Part shown: positions 13,719-25,554 of the stretch, one piece after another
Layout: each line of letters starts with the position of its first letter
Position numbering within the stretch: position 1 is the stretch's first letter
Assembly (NCBI GenBank): GCA_026874595.1
Contig: CM049316.1
Coordinates: forward strand, 49,416,695-49,480,694
Source of the DNA: Sipunculus nudus
Lineage: Eukaryota > Annelida > Sipuncula > Golfingiida > Sipunculidae
DNA length: 64,000 nt
Reading direction: 5' to 3'
Position numbers and translations under genes: made by a program
The notes under the pieces: model-generated
The model's database searches: none
Told to the model about the DNA's origin: nothing
Seen by the model: only the letters and a program-made list of their open reading frames with translations

Positions 13719-13800
13719 AGTCTCTCTCTCTCTCTCTCTTTCCATGACAGTCTAGCTCTCTCTCTCTCTCTTGCTCTCTCTTTCTTTCTCACTCTCACTC
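13719..13800. repeat. CT/TC microsatellite
   Basis: Nearly pure TC dinucleotide runs, broken once by 'tttccatgacagtctag'. The surrounding 13357-14124 holds family A-like 3' sequence and pyrimidine-rich stretches; I see no gene there. Confidence 0.85.
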
Positions 13801-14124
13801 CTTTGCCTCCCTTCCTCCCTCCACCCTATTTGGTTGACAGGTACTATAAACCAGATTAATAAGCCATAAATGTTGATGCAATTTAGAAACCTGCAAACAG
13901 CCGTGGCCTAGATTACCTCTTCCTCTCAGACTTTATTTACATTTCATAATATTTTAGATTTTAACCTTCCAGGTCCAAGTATTGTTGAATGCTCCGTCCC
14001 TCTCTCTCTCCTTTTCCCTCTACAACCACACCTCCTTCCTCCCTCAGTGATCTTCTCTGAACCCCATCCCAATGTCACCCTCTTCTAACAAGAACAAGAT
14101 AAATCAGGTTTATTCATATTTTTT

Positions 14125-14922
14125 GGCAAACCTGTGAGCTTATGCAATGGCGTGGCCTCGTCCCTAGGCCGTCCAAGGTTGGCTGTCCGCCGTCCATGGA
14201 TGTAAGTCAGAAACTCTCAGAGCTAGCAGCTCTAAATTACATGTAAGAATTAGTCACATATGAAACTTGTTGCCCTAGAGCTTATTATTGGGTATCTGCA
14301 TTAATTTAAATTTTATAGAGAAAAAGCTTAAAAACTTTCAAAAATCTTCTTCTCTGAAACTGTCCAGCCAAATTGTCCAATATTTCAAAGAAATGTTCCC
14401 TTGAACAATCTCTCTCAAGTTTGTTCAAATGGTTCCAGTTCGGTTACAGGGAGTTGAACTTAGTTATTTGCATGCTAAAATTACAATCTCAGAAACGGCT
14501 GGAGCTATCAACATCAAATTTTATGTTAATGTTGGTCACTTGAGTCATATCTGAAATTGAGGTATTGGTGGCGCCACCTGCATTGGTCTTTTTGTACAGG
14601 GTCAATGGTGCCAGAAGCATACAGAGGGCTACAAAAAACTTCTTCACTGAAAGGGTAAAGCCAAATTGTTTAATACTGCACAGAAGGGCTCCTAATATAA
14701 GGTACTGCTTTCTTAAGTTTGTTCAAATAGTCTCTATTCAGTGACTTTTGAGTTATGGGAAGCTGAATATAGTCAAATGTTATAGCAGCCCATTTCTGCT
14801 TAGTGGATACAAAGATTTTCTTCTCAAAAACCACTGGGTCAAATTCTTTTATCTCGCACATGAATGATCTTTAGATGTTGATAATTCAAATTTGTTCATA
14901 TGGTTTTGATTCATTGATTTTT
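14125..14922 (+). repeat. Family E element, 5' part (E2)
   Basis: The 5' end GCAAACCTGTG lies at 14126-14136, after a six-base oligo-T. The internal sequence parallels E1 and includes GGTGGCGCCACC at 14567-14578. It is cut off by the family A copy starting at 14923, and no continuation is seen after that copy. Confidence 0.65.
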
Positions 14923-17554
14923 AGCTCAGCTGACTATAAGTCATCTGAGCTATAGTCGTGGTCCATTGTCCGTTGTCCGTCTGTCTGTCTGTCTGTCCGT
15001 CCGTCCGTCCGTAGATGTGGCATGTTTTGAAACCGTAAGACCTAGGAATCCAAAATACGGAATAATGTTAGATGTCACCAAGATCTCCTACCAAGCGGAA
15101 AACTGGGTCTCTGCGACTTCGTTCCTTTGAGAAATTAAGGAAAAACCTCAATTTTTTATTAAAAACCTATTTTCACACTTCAGGACTGCCTAATATCAAA
15201 ACAACTCATCTGTTTTTCCTCATATTAACCATAAATATTCCTCTATATAGTTCCTATGTACATGCCAGGAATTATGTCTGTATTATATAATTTAAAAAAG
15301 TTGTGGGCCCAAACATAATGCATTTTGTAAAAAATCAGGAAAGATATTTGATCACTTAACACAAAACATGTTAAAGCTATGGACTTTTTTCCAGTAATAT
15401 AACTTTAATTAATCAAAATTAAATTGTATACCCAAAATTAGATCAAAATCTTTTAAATTTTTTAAAATATTAACAAAAATAAAAAATTGGTACCTTAAAT
15501 TTAGCCCAACTTTGACCATGGCACGTTTTTTTCCTGTAAGTACTGTGGATTTAAAATTTACAGCATGTTTTTGTTAGCATTTTGTCTGGTAACACCAAAA
15601 ATTTGAAACCAGTTGATCAAAAACTGTAGATTTTATTCAAGTTTTCAAACACCATGTAACATATTGTTTACATCAAGCTAGTGTTAAGCAGTTTGCAAGA
15701 GCTCAGCTCCCCAGCTTCAGCTCTCAGTTCCTAAAATTTGGCATACAATTAGATGTCTCAAAAATCCCCTACCATGCCAAGAATTTGGTCACTAGGACTT
15801 AATACCTTCAAGATTCTAATGAAAACTTCATTTTTCCATTAAAAACCCATTGTTACACTTCAAGACTCCCTAATATCAAAACAACTGATCTGACTTTAAT
15901 CATATATAATATACATATTTTTCTATACATTCTCTATGCACATGCCAGAAATGATGTCAGTATTGCGTAATTGTTTTAAGTTATTGGCCCAAACATAATG
16001 CACTTTGTAAAAAATCAAGAAATATATTTACTCCCTTGACAAGAGGATTGCTGAAGCTGGTGATTTTTTTGTCAGGGATGTAACATTATTTTATCAAGAT
16101 TCAATTGAATACCCAAAATTAGTTCTGAATTTTCAAATTTTATAAGTTATTAGTATAAATATAAAATTAGTACCTTAAATTTTGCTCAAATTTGACCATG
16201 GCACATTTTATTCCTGTGAGCACTGTTGTTATAATTTTCATGTCATGCACACAAGGATTTCAGCTTTTTAGTTTAGAAAGCTGAAAGAAATTGGCCAAAA
16301 ATTGTAGCTTTTGTTAATGTTTCTATGAGACCATGTCAGACCTTGGCCCTCTCCAGCCCCTCTTGAGTCACCTGTATGTTGACCTTGTTGAACTTTCAGC
16401 AAATTATGCATGCTTGTGGCAAGGCATACACTGCGGCAGCCAGGCAGCTTATGGCCAGCCACAGTTGATCCAGGTGTCCAACCCAACTCATCTAGTAGTT
16501 TTAACCAACAACATAACAATAAACAATAAATTAATAAATTTTTATTGGTTTTTATTACAATTAAAGAAAAATAGAAAAGGAATTTGTTAGTTTATAATAA
16601 CAGGAAATTAACTTGCAGTTACTGATGATATAAGAATCTTGTATCGATGGATAGAATGTCATGTATTCCAAATAACACCATGCAGTCACCTATGGTATTT
16701 TTCAGTTCAATTTTAATGATAAAAAAGTAAATCATATAATTCATTACTAATGATTGGGGATCATATGAAGGAAATTAATGATAGACAAAGATGCAGTTGA
16801 TAATATTAATCTAGATTCCTACTGTGTCTAGTGTGTACATTGATGTGAAATTAGTCCAAAATGAATATATTACATTTATCTTTTTAAATATGAATAAAAG
16901 CCATAAAACCAGGTACTTATGATCATTATTTAAATATGTTAATTTTGTATATTCTGGATTCTCAACATTGTTTGGTGAAAACTGAATAAATACTAGACAT
17001 GGTGCGAATAATTTGCAATTGTATTTAAATCCTAATATGAATATGTACTCCATTATAAAATTTCTTGCATAAAGAATGGGAATTCAGGTAAAAATGAAAG
17101 TATATGAATACCAGTGCAAATACTTTCAAAATGTATTCATGAATGCATTCATGAATATATTCTTTAATATTATTTTAATAATCATTTCAGTTATATTTCA
17201 TTTTAAAAAATCATAAGATTCTCTTATTATTTTTAATAAAAATTATATTTGGGACAATATTTGTAATTTTTTTAATAAATAGTTAAACTCTTATATTATA
17301 TGTTCTGCTTATAAGTTATATGGCCAAGTCAAAATCTGTGTGACAATAGTACTCCATTTGTTAATAAAATAAATGAAATCAATCCTCTTCCTTGTTTCCA
17401 AAGATACTTTCAAAATCATACTTAAGCTAAACAACAACAACTCGTAATACAGCTTATATTTATTTCCATACAAAACAAGCATGTGCCTCATTTCTAAATC
17501 ATATTTTTTTATCATATATAACAGCTGAGCGCTGTGACCCATGGGTCCCTTGTT
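14923..17554 (+). repeat. Family A element, full length (A6), 2632 bp
   Basis: The 5' palindrome begins at 14923, with a GTCTGTCTGTCCGTCC tract near 14977-15012. The 3' end has CAGCTGAGC at 17522-17530, a perfect GACCCATGGGTC hairpin and CCCTTGTT at 17554. Its length is within 3 bp of the two 2635-bp copies in the window. It has the same internal duplication, with diverged units starting near 'ttagatgtcaccaag' (about 15068) and 'ttagatgtctcaaaa' (about 15750). Confidence 0.75.
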
Positions 17555-19456
17555 TAAAACTGGAAAAAATTGGTAAAATACAAAAATTTTGATCTTATTG
17601 AGCAAATGTATGAACCGTAGAACTGTTAACAGCTAATCAAAGATTGTATGTTTACAAACAGCTCACATTACTCAATTTTAAAATTAGAAAAACATATCAT
17701 CCGATCACCAGATATTATTTGCAACAATTTCTTACTCATAAACAAAAGCCATCATAACAAACAACCTTGGCCAATTTTACCTCTTCCTCTCAGACTTGAT
17801 CTTCATTTGTTTTTTAGCTCAGCTGCCTGAAAGTCAACTGAGCTATAGCAATCACTCTTTGTCTGTCTTCCATCTGTCTAGCTGTCTTTCCGTCTGTCTG
17901 TCTGTCTGTTAACAAGACACAAATCGTAACCACAGGACCTAAATCTTCTAACTTGACATCCAGGGAGGTCCATAAAAAATCTCCTTGGAAACCTGAAATT
18001 AAGTTTCTGTTACCCATAACTAATGGGGCTCAGAAGTAACCCCCCCCCCCCCCCAAGAATAATAGAAAATTTGATACGAAAGCTCAAGTAACTGAACAAC
18101 TAATACATTGATCACCATGATTCTTTGCATGGATATTGATCATGGAATGTTTCATCAGTTTCTGCAGACTGGTGGCACCACCTGTATTTTTTCTATTTTT
18201 TTACGATTTTTTTCTCTATTTTCGAGACCTTAAAGATGCAGTCAACTACTAACAGGGCACAAATTGTACCAACTGGACCTAGAATCTTCTCACTTGACTT
18301 CCAGGGAGATCCATGAAAAATCTCCTTGGAAACCTGAAATTGAGTCTCTGTTACCGATATTCTTTGAATTATGGGGCTCAGAAGTACCCCCCCAGAATAA
18401 TGCAAAATTTGATACAAAAGCTCCAGTAACTGAACAACTAATGCATTCATCTCCATGATTTTTTGCATGGATATTGATCAATGAGTGTTCCATCAGTTTC
18501 TGCAGACTGGTTGCGCATCCTGTATTTTTTTACGATTTTTTCATCTATTTTTGAGACCTTAAAAGACAAGGTCATCTGTTAACAGGGCACAAATTTTAAC
18601 AACTAGACCTAGAATCTTCTCACTTGACATCCAGGGAGATCCTTAAAAATCTCCTTGGAAACTTGAAATTAAGTCTCTGTTACCTATGTCCAATGAGTTA
18701 TGGGGCTCAGAAGTATCCCCAAGAATAATGGAAAATTTGTTACAAAAGCTCAAGTAACAGAACAACTAATGCATTGATTACCATGATTCTTTGCATGGAT
18801 ATTGATCATGGAGTGTTTCATCAGTGTCTGCAGACTGGTGGCGCCACCTGTATTTTTCATTTTTTTTACGATTGTTTTTTCTGTATTTTTGAGACCTTAA
18901 AAGATGCTGTCATCTGTTAACAGGGTACAAATCGTAACCACTAGAACTAGAATCTTCTTATTTCAGGTAGGTCCATGAAAAATCTCCTTGGAAACCTGAA
19001 ATTAAGTGTCTGTTACCCATATTCTCCCAGCTATTGGGCTTAAAAGCTCCCCCCAGATTAATTGAAAATTTAATACCAAGGTAGTGCACAAATCATAACA
19101 TTGGACCCAGAATCTTCTTACTTGGCATCCTGAGAGTTCCTCAAAAGTTCTCCCAAGAAACCAAATATAGGGTCACTATGACCTATATTCTCAGAGTATT
19201 CTATGGGTATGTTTCAGCACCCCAGAAATAATCCAAATTTGTCATAAAATTTGGTGTGCCTTTGGGTCTTGATGAACTTGAACTAATATGCATGAACGAT
19301 AATGCCACCTACATGATCTTAATTAGTTGCCTGTGCAAGGACATATTGTCAACGTGCAGTCTGCTGAGCGTCATGACCCATGGGTCACTTGTTATATTTT
19401 ATTTTTACCTTCAAGGTCAATAACAGTTGAGCACCGTGAACCATGGGTCCCTTGTT
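17555..19456 (+). repeat. Family A 3' segment interrupted by element A7
   Basis: Bases 17555-17815 and 19394-19456 together match the 3' end region of the family A subtype seen at 41200-41515 ('...ctcttcctct...tttttaccttcaagg...'). They end with the GAACCATGGGTC hairpin and CCTTGTT. The gap between them is exactly filled by element A7. Confidence 0.65.
17816..19393 (+). repeat. Element A7: family A-type ends around a different ~330-bp tandem repeat
   Basis: The 5' end (AGCTCAGCTGCCTGAAAG..., folding with CTGAGCT) and the 3' end (GCTGAGC, GACCCATGGGTC, ACTTGTT) are of family A type. The interior differs: units start near 17921, 18246, 18576 and 18913 with a phrase like 'aacagggcacaaat', include 'ctccttggaaacctgaaatt', and mostly carry GGTGGCGCCACC or a variant (exact at 18837-18848). 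A poly-C run lies near 18040-18054. It is nested in the family A segment around it. Confidence 0.65.
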
Positions 19457-19738
19457 GATAGCTTTACATTTAAATTCAACAGTGATATTTTCAAAAGCAA
19501 AAGCATTTACTTTTGAACCTTTAAAGAAAATGCACTCTGAATTAATACTGTAATGATTACAGTACTTAATGAAGTGGTGACAGTGGCTCACTCTTTGATA
19601 AGATATTTTTTGTAAAACTGTGCTGACTTGTACATTGTATGATTACATATATATTACTGGAAGAAGCTGTTGATATGCTGTACTTCACCGTGTGATTACA
19701 CATTACTGTTACAAACTGTTACATATTGTATTATTCAG

Positions 19739-19852
19739 ACTATTGTAATGAGACCCGTGGTTATATGCCTTGCAATGATGGTTCCTGCTACGCTGCTGAA
19801 CAGAGATGTGACAAGAGCATGCAGTGCCCTGATGGCGTTGATGAAATGGGAT
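19739..19852 (+). CDS. Mcr-like protein, exon 4: LDL-receptor class A module
   Basis: This 114-bp exon follows acceptor ATTCAG and precedes donor GTGAGT. Entering with one base from exon 3, the frame encodes H-Y-C-N-E-T-R-G-Y-M-P-C and continues with cysteines in G-S-C, Q-R-C-D and Q-C-P-D. It ends in the acidic calcium-binding motif C-P-D-G-V-D-E-M-G, typical of LDLa modules. Five of the six cysteines are here; the exon ends with T, and the next exon supplies GT to make the sixth. An LDLa module inside an alpha-2-macroglobulin chain is the hallmark of Mcr-type proteins. The intron before it (8039-19738) is 11.7 kb and filled with repeats. Confidence 0.88.
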
Positions 19853-20139
19853 GTGAGTCATAAAGTTATATGTCATAAAGTTATCAGTCATGTTATATCA
19901 AAATATAGATGTTAAAGCCAGTAGGGGATCAGAGGAGGTTTCAGATTAACCCTTTACTGTTCAGATTAGCCTGTGGATTGTCACACTCCTACTGTTCAGA
20001 TTTATTTTGCATTTTTTCAACATTTTGACATGAATCTATATAAGAGACATTTACTCAGTAACCGTTAAAGGTATCTTTGTGAAATTTTCAGCTTTTACTG
20101 TCAGGTATATGTCCTTCATGTTATTTTATTTATTTTCTA

Positions 20140-21600
20140 CATACCTGGTTTGATATGTATGTAACTAAGGTATATACAGGTAAAAACAGGTAAATCTGTA
20201 CTACCTGTATTTCCACTCACTGGTATATCACCAAAATGACCCCTTTCATCCTGTTCAGGTAACCCATGAACCATTTGATAAAAAAAGGGAAATATAAGGA
20301 TTTTTTTTCACTCTAAGGTAATTATATATTAAAGGTAAGAAAAAGGTAAATGATTTGGTTTAACACTGGAAAGGGAACCACCGACGAACCAGAATGTGCT
20401 AGTAAAATTGGATTTTTCTGTGGGAATCATATATTTTTCACCTGAAAAGCTTGCTGACCAAAAGAGCACATTCTATGACTATTGACATATAACACATATG
20501 TTTACCTGTACAGGTAAGAAAAGGTAAATTATTTTTTTTTCTGAATATGTACGCAAACACCTTGTTCATCATTATAGTTACTATAAATTAATACCTTCTC
20601 TATTTATGGACTGTATAATTAATTTTGATATAAGAACAGGTGCTTTTAATACAGTAATTAAGTTACCTATGTGAATAGTACCTTTGTTCTTCAACTGATC
20701 TAATTACCTGTGACAGTGACAAAATCATGCTGAAAAGTGGCTGGTGAGAATAGGGATAAACAAGTGTCAAATGTGTAAAACCATTATATTTTGATTTTTC
20801 AGACATGTAAAACATAAATTGATAATTTTGGTTACAGTTACACATAAAAACATACTCACCTGTACAGGTGAGTTCAGGTAAATCCAGGTAAATTATTTTT
20901 TAATGAAGTATATATTTTATACATGTAATTAGGGAGAACAAAAAAACAAACAACTTAATTTTGAGTGCCATGTGTAAAATTTATGAATTACAGGTACTAA
21001 CTGCACTATTTATTGGGTTACCTGAAATAATACCTTTGATCTTAAACAGATTTAATTACCTTTGTAAGTACAGAATATAAAGACAACTTTTCATTTTAAA
21101 AGTGGAAAGGAAATTTTTGAAGGAGTCAAAACAATATGCAGAAGCTATCTTTTAATTAACTGCACAGCCATGAGACTTGTGCATTTCAATTTTGCCAATT
21201 GCTACCTGTAAAAGTTTACTCACCTGCACAGGTAAGATCAGGTAAATAAAGGTAAATTCTCATTTTTTAAATTTAAATTATATATTGCACTTGTTGTAAG
21301 GAACATCGCAATAAAAACTATTTACTTTTGTCCAATGTGCAAAATATATAATTTATGGGTGTATAATGCACAAATTATCTGGTTACCTGTAATATACCTT
21401 TTTATGTCAAATTAATATATTTTAACATGTGCAGGCAAAAACAAATCACCGACGGATTATAAAATAAAATCTGGAAAATTGTGTCTACTCTGTTTGTTTA
21501 CATTTCATGCAATAATAAAATTGCTGTTTAGTTGGTCTGTCGCGTTTATCTGCACAGGTAAAAATCCAGGTGCGACAGGTAAACAGGTGTGCACTTGGTT
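20140..21600 (+). repeat. ~350-bp tandem repeat with ACCTG(T/C)ACAGGTAAG-like cores
   Basis: Five related cores occur with CAG ending at 20179, 20513, 20867, 21231 and 21557, spaced roughly 326-364 bp. Around them the text repeats ('gttacct...atacctttgatctt...ttaattacct'). Each core is a short palindrome that also reads as a splice acceptor joined to a donor, for example CAG|GTAAGA at 20511-20519 and CAG|GTGAGT at 20865-20873. The repeat starts about 290 bp after the LDLa exon. Confidence 0.65.
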
Positions 21601-21744
21601 CGATCAACGATTAGCCTTAATAAACGTTGATATATCCAAATCTTTCCCATTCTAAACAGTGCAAATGTACTAAAATTTGAAATAAAAATCAAAACAAATA
21701 TGTCTTACACTTGTGAAAACTGTTATTTTCCTAATTGAGGGTAT

Positions 21745-22157
21745 CCATGCAATTTCTTTTGAAGTACCCGCCCCTTCGCGGCTGACGGTGATTGAGCAAT
21801 AATGAGTGAATTCAGCAATGTGTAGCACACAAGGTACATTAATGACGCGGTTTTGCGGACTTTAGTCGCAGGATTAACCTATCTAGTCAATATAACGGAA
21901 AAATAAAAATAAATTAAAACTTTTACTGGGCAATTAAGATGCAAGACGACACGTCTGTTTGGGTTTCTTTCCTGAATGGTCCAATTCAACCGCGTCATCC
22001 CTCAGCCAGCAATGATGCACTGACGCTGCAAACTTTTCTCACCCAATCGCTTCTACTTTTACATCGGCAAAGTTCACGTGACTGGGTCTGGCGTGTTTAC
22101 TTTGTAAAGTCTTTTAAATGGACAAGGTTCACGTGACTAAGTCTGGTGTGTTTATTA
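21745..22157. other. Low-copy, CpG-containing intronic segment left of the Gmr1-like element
   Basis: It has more CpG than its neighbours (cgcggctgacgg, acgcggttttgcgg) and no match to the repeat families here. Two copies of a ~30-bp phrase containing TTCACGTGACT lie near 22068-22100 and 22122-22153. The CACGTG cores could bind bHLH factors, but function is unproven. No exon was recognised. Confidence 0.4.
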
Positions 22158-22604
22158 TGTTACGGTCCCTTTTCACACCCAAACAACTCAGGCCGAACCG
22201 TAACACATATGCTCAGACACGTTCTCTTCAAATGAATACGTAACCAAAATATGGGTGCAAAAACAGTACTATATTACTAGATTACAATATTTACATTCAT
22301 ACACAAATAATATAATAGTCAATACATAACGTAATTTATAACCAAGTCTCTGACGAAAACTGAGTCTCTAAATAACGAACTGTAACGAAATACTTAACTG
22401 AATCCGGTAAACGAGAAACTGAAGTCCATCATCAACACATAATTCGGGCACACACAAAACTGAATGGTCCAAGAATAGTTTTTATGTTTCTCAAAGCGCG
22501 TCAGTAGTCACTGATAGCGGGGTGGATCCATAAGCGTGGAAACGGGGGCGGCCACACCACTTCGTGGCGCCATCCTCCGATGTCCGGGTGACGTCCATGC
22601 AACA
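22158..22604 (-). repeat. 3' LTR of the Gmr1-like element (intact, 447 bp)
   Basis: On the + strand it runs TGTTACGG...GCAACA. It aligns base for base by eye with the split LTR at 27807-28132 plus 30768-30888 (326 + 121 = 447). It also serves as the empty-site reference for the family A insertion: TTTTT at 22479-22483 runs directly into ATGTTTC. Confidence 0.93.
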
Positions 22605-22615
22605 CCCCCACCCTT
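22605..22615 (-). other. Polypurine tract of the Gmr1-like element
   Basis: On the minus strand, AAGGGTGGGGG directly abuts the 3' LTR. This is the expected place and composition for the plus-strand primer. Confidence 0.75.
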
Positions 22616-22838
22616 AAAAGAAAGAAGGTAAGGAGAGCAAAGCATTAGCACTGTATGACGAGTATATGAGTAGTTTGACATCTTAAGCATTAGTTTATGC
22701 TTCTTACAGCTAATTAATTATCATCATCACAAATAGTATAATAAGCAATATCTTAATACATGTAATATATGTAATACACCTCTTCCAAAGGACAGAACAT
22801 GTCCGAGGCTATAACAAGAGTCAATCATCAGATCAAAA

Positions 22839-23408
22839 TTAATGACGTCTTGATAACGTATCAGCGATTATGTTATCGGAGCCCTTGATGTGTTTGATAA
22901 CTAGGTTAAACTCTGACAGGGCTAGACTCCATCTCATTAATCTCTGATTATTATTCTTCATCTTATGAAGAAATGTTATGGGATTATGATCTGTATAAAC
23001 AGTTATATCATAAGGCGTAGAGCCCAAATATACTTCAAAGTGCTGTAACGCCATCAATAGTGACAGAGTTTCCTTTTCAATAGTAGAATAATTCTTTTGA
23101 TGAGGTAAAAATTTCTTTGAATAGTAGCAAACCGGATGACTTATGTTAAAGTCATCGTCTTGGATGAGCACAGCGCCTACACCGCAATCGCTGGCATTCG
23201 TCATGAGAGAAAACGGTTTATCAAAATTTGGAGCCTGTAACACAGGTGCACTTTGTAATATAGCTTTGGCTCTTTCAAAAGCATTTTGACAGTTTTTATT
23301 CCAATGGAATTTTCTGTCCCTTTTCAATAGGTCCGTTAACGGATTCACAACTTCTGCAAAGTTCTGACAAAATTTCCTGTAATACCCAGTCATTCCTAAG
23401 AATCGCAT
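22839..23408 (-). pseudogene. RNase H region of the Gmr1-like pol
   Basis: 189 codons in a different frame from the RT block upstream. They start at the RT/RNase H connection (M-R-F-L-G-M-T-G-Y-Y-R-K-F) and contain the Ty3/gypsy RNase H pattern: the N-A-S-D-C-G-V-G-A-V-L strand, K-E-T-L-S-L-L, Y-T-D-H-N-P-I and the terminal I-A-D-T-L-S-R. The four acidic positions are present. It is separated from RT by a short frame-changing deletion near 23490-23505, so the apparent start codon is not a true start. It is the last coding block before the polypurine tract. Confidence 0.88.
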
Positions 23409-23457
23409 TAGTTCCTTGCGATTAGTAGGAACTGGAAATTCTACGATAGCAGATACT

Positions 23458-25380
23458 TTACTGGCAATTGGTTTTACACAACCTTGACCTACAATATGTT
23501 ACAGTTGCACGACAAAAATCACTCTTGACAAGATTAACTGTCAATCCTGCTTTTTTCAGTCTCTCAAAGAGTTCTACCAAACTTTGTTTATGATCTTCCC
23601 ATATGTGATTGTATACAACAACATCATCAATATAGCAAGTACAGTTATCTAAGCCAGATAATACACAATTCATAAGTCTCATGAAGCAGGCTGGCGCATT
23701 TTTCATTCCGAAGGGCATAACTTTGTACTGGAACAAACCGTTTGGCGTTACAAACGCAGATATTTGCTTAGCCCGTTCGGTAAGAGGTACCTGCCAATAA
23801 CCTTTTAACAGATCTAACTTGCTAATATACGTAGCAGATCCAATCCTATCAATGCAATCTTCCACTCTGGGCAAAGGGTAAGTATCTGTTATTGTTACAG
23901 TGTTAACTTTTCGATAGTCTGTACAAAATCTGTAGGTCATATCAGGCTTCTTTATCAACAAACATGGGGAACTCCAGGCACTACTGCTGTTTTCAATAAT
24001 ATCATTCTCTATCATATACTTGATTTCATTCTTTATGGCTTGTAACTTTTGGGGACCAGCTCTATATGGTGCCTGTTTAATAGGGGAAGCATCTCCTACG
24101 TCTACATCATGCTGTAGTACATTAGTTCTACTGGGGACATCAGGAAATAAAGAGTCATAATTTAGCAGGATTTCCTTCAACTCTGATAACTGATCGAAAT
24201 CCAAATGTGACAATTTCTGATCTAAATTATTTAAAATATCAGAGTTGTTCAGTTTTACGGGATGTTCAGTTTTCTTCATGAGAACATCCTCGGCATTCTT
24301 TTCAGTTTCTTTAATGAGTACCAAATTTGTTTGGGGAGGACTAGATTGACATGTTTCTGCTGATCTGTCATGATATTCTTTCAACATATTTATATGACAA
24401 AGTTGTTGCGACTTTCTACGATCAGGAGTATCAATCACATAATTCAAATCTGATTTCTTCTCAACAACTTTGTATGGTCCAGAGTATTTTGCTTGCAGGG
24501 GATGTCCTGGAATTGGGAATAAAACCAGAACTTTATCACCAGGTTTAAATTCTCTTTTTGTCGTCTTTTTGTCATACCATACTTTCATTTTGTTTTGGGC
24601 TTTCTTTAAATGTTCTTGGGCGATTTCATTTGCCCTACTTAATTTCTCCTTGAATTCCTGAACATATTTTAGCAAGCTACTTTGAGAACTGTTTTCCATC
24701 CAAGTGTCTTTTAACACCGCCAGGGGGCCTCTTACACAGTGCCCATACACTAATTCAAAAGGGCTAAACCCTAAGCTTTCTTGCACTGCTTCTCGGGCTG
24801 CAAATATCAAAAAGGGTAAACCCTCATCCCACTGGTTCCCAGTGTCAAGACAATAAGCTCTAATCATGTTTTTGAGAGTTTGGTGAAATCGCTCTAGAGC
24901 ACCTTGACTCTCAGGATGGTAGGCACTGGATTTGTAGTGTTTTATGCCTAGCTCTGCCATAACCTGGGCAAATATATTTGACATGAAATTTGAACCTTGA
25001 TCCGTTTGTATTATTCTTGGTAAGCCAAAAGTAGTAAAAAATTTAACCAGAGCTTCAACAATTTTCTTTGCAGATATAGTTCTAAGAGGAATAGCTTCTG
25101 GAAATCTAGTTGCAGTACACATGATTGTTAGAACATATTCATTGCCATGTTTAGTTTTTCTTAGCGGTCCTACACAGTCAAGTATTACTGATTCAAACGC
25201 ATCATGTGTTGTTGGTATGGGCGAGAGTGGCGCAGGACTAATTTGGTGGGTTGGTTTTCCAATCATTTGACACACATGACAAGTTTTACAGTATTTCGCC
25301 ACGTCTCGTTTTAACTTGGGCCAATAGAAGTGTTGGAGGATTTTGTGTTTGGTTTTCCTTACACCCAAATGTCCTGCCAT
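23458..25380 (-). pseudogene. Integrase + reverse transcriptase block of the Gmr1-like pol
   Basis: 640 codons, in the same frame as gag-protease. Residues 1-40 hold the end of the HHCC zinc finger (C31, C34). The integrase core has D68, D127 and E163, an exact D,D(35)E spacing. A GPY-like integrase C-terminal region follows at about 280-345. RT then runs from about 420 to the end, with L-D-L-L-K-G-Y-W-Q-V, the V-M-P-F-G-M-K-N-A-P block and the catalytic Y-I-D-D. The frame breaks at the end of RT because a few bases are missing where a conserved G-H-type stretch is expected (about 23490-23505). Integrase before RT is the Gmr1 arrangement. Confidence 0.92.
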
Positions 25381-25485
25381 AGGATGATCATGTGCAAGTT
25401 TTAAGATTTCAGGGCGATACTCGGGGGGAACTACTATTTGATAAAGAGTTTTCCACGTTTCGTCCGCTGGTACGGTGGGAGGTCT

Positions 25486-25488
25486 TTA
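25486..25488 (-). other. In-frame TAA stop between protease and integrase
   Basis: This codon is in the common gag-pol frame (69 bases from the gag-PR stop). The stretch from here to 25381 reads on openly into the integrase zinc finger, including D-H-P-M-A-G-H. It is the second of two stops in this frame. Confidence 0.8.
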
Positions 25489-25554
25489 TTTTCTGACTAG
25501 TACATCATTCTGTAAGGTAAAACAAGTTGGAACTTTATCTGCTTCCTCTTTAGT

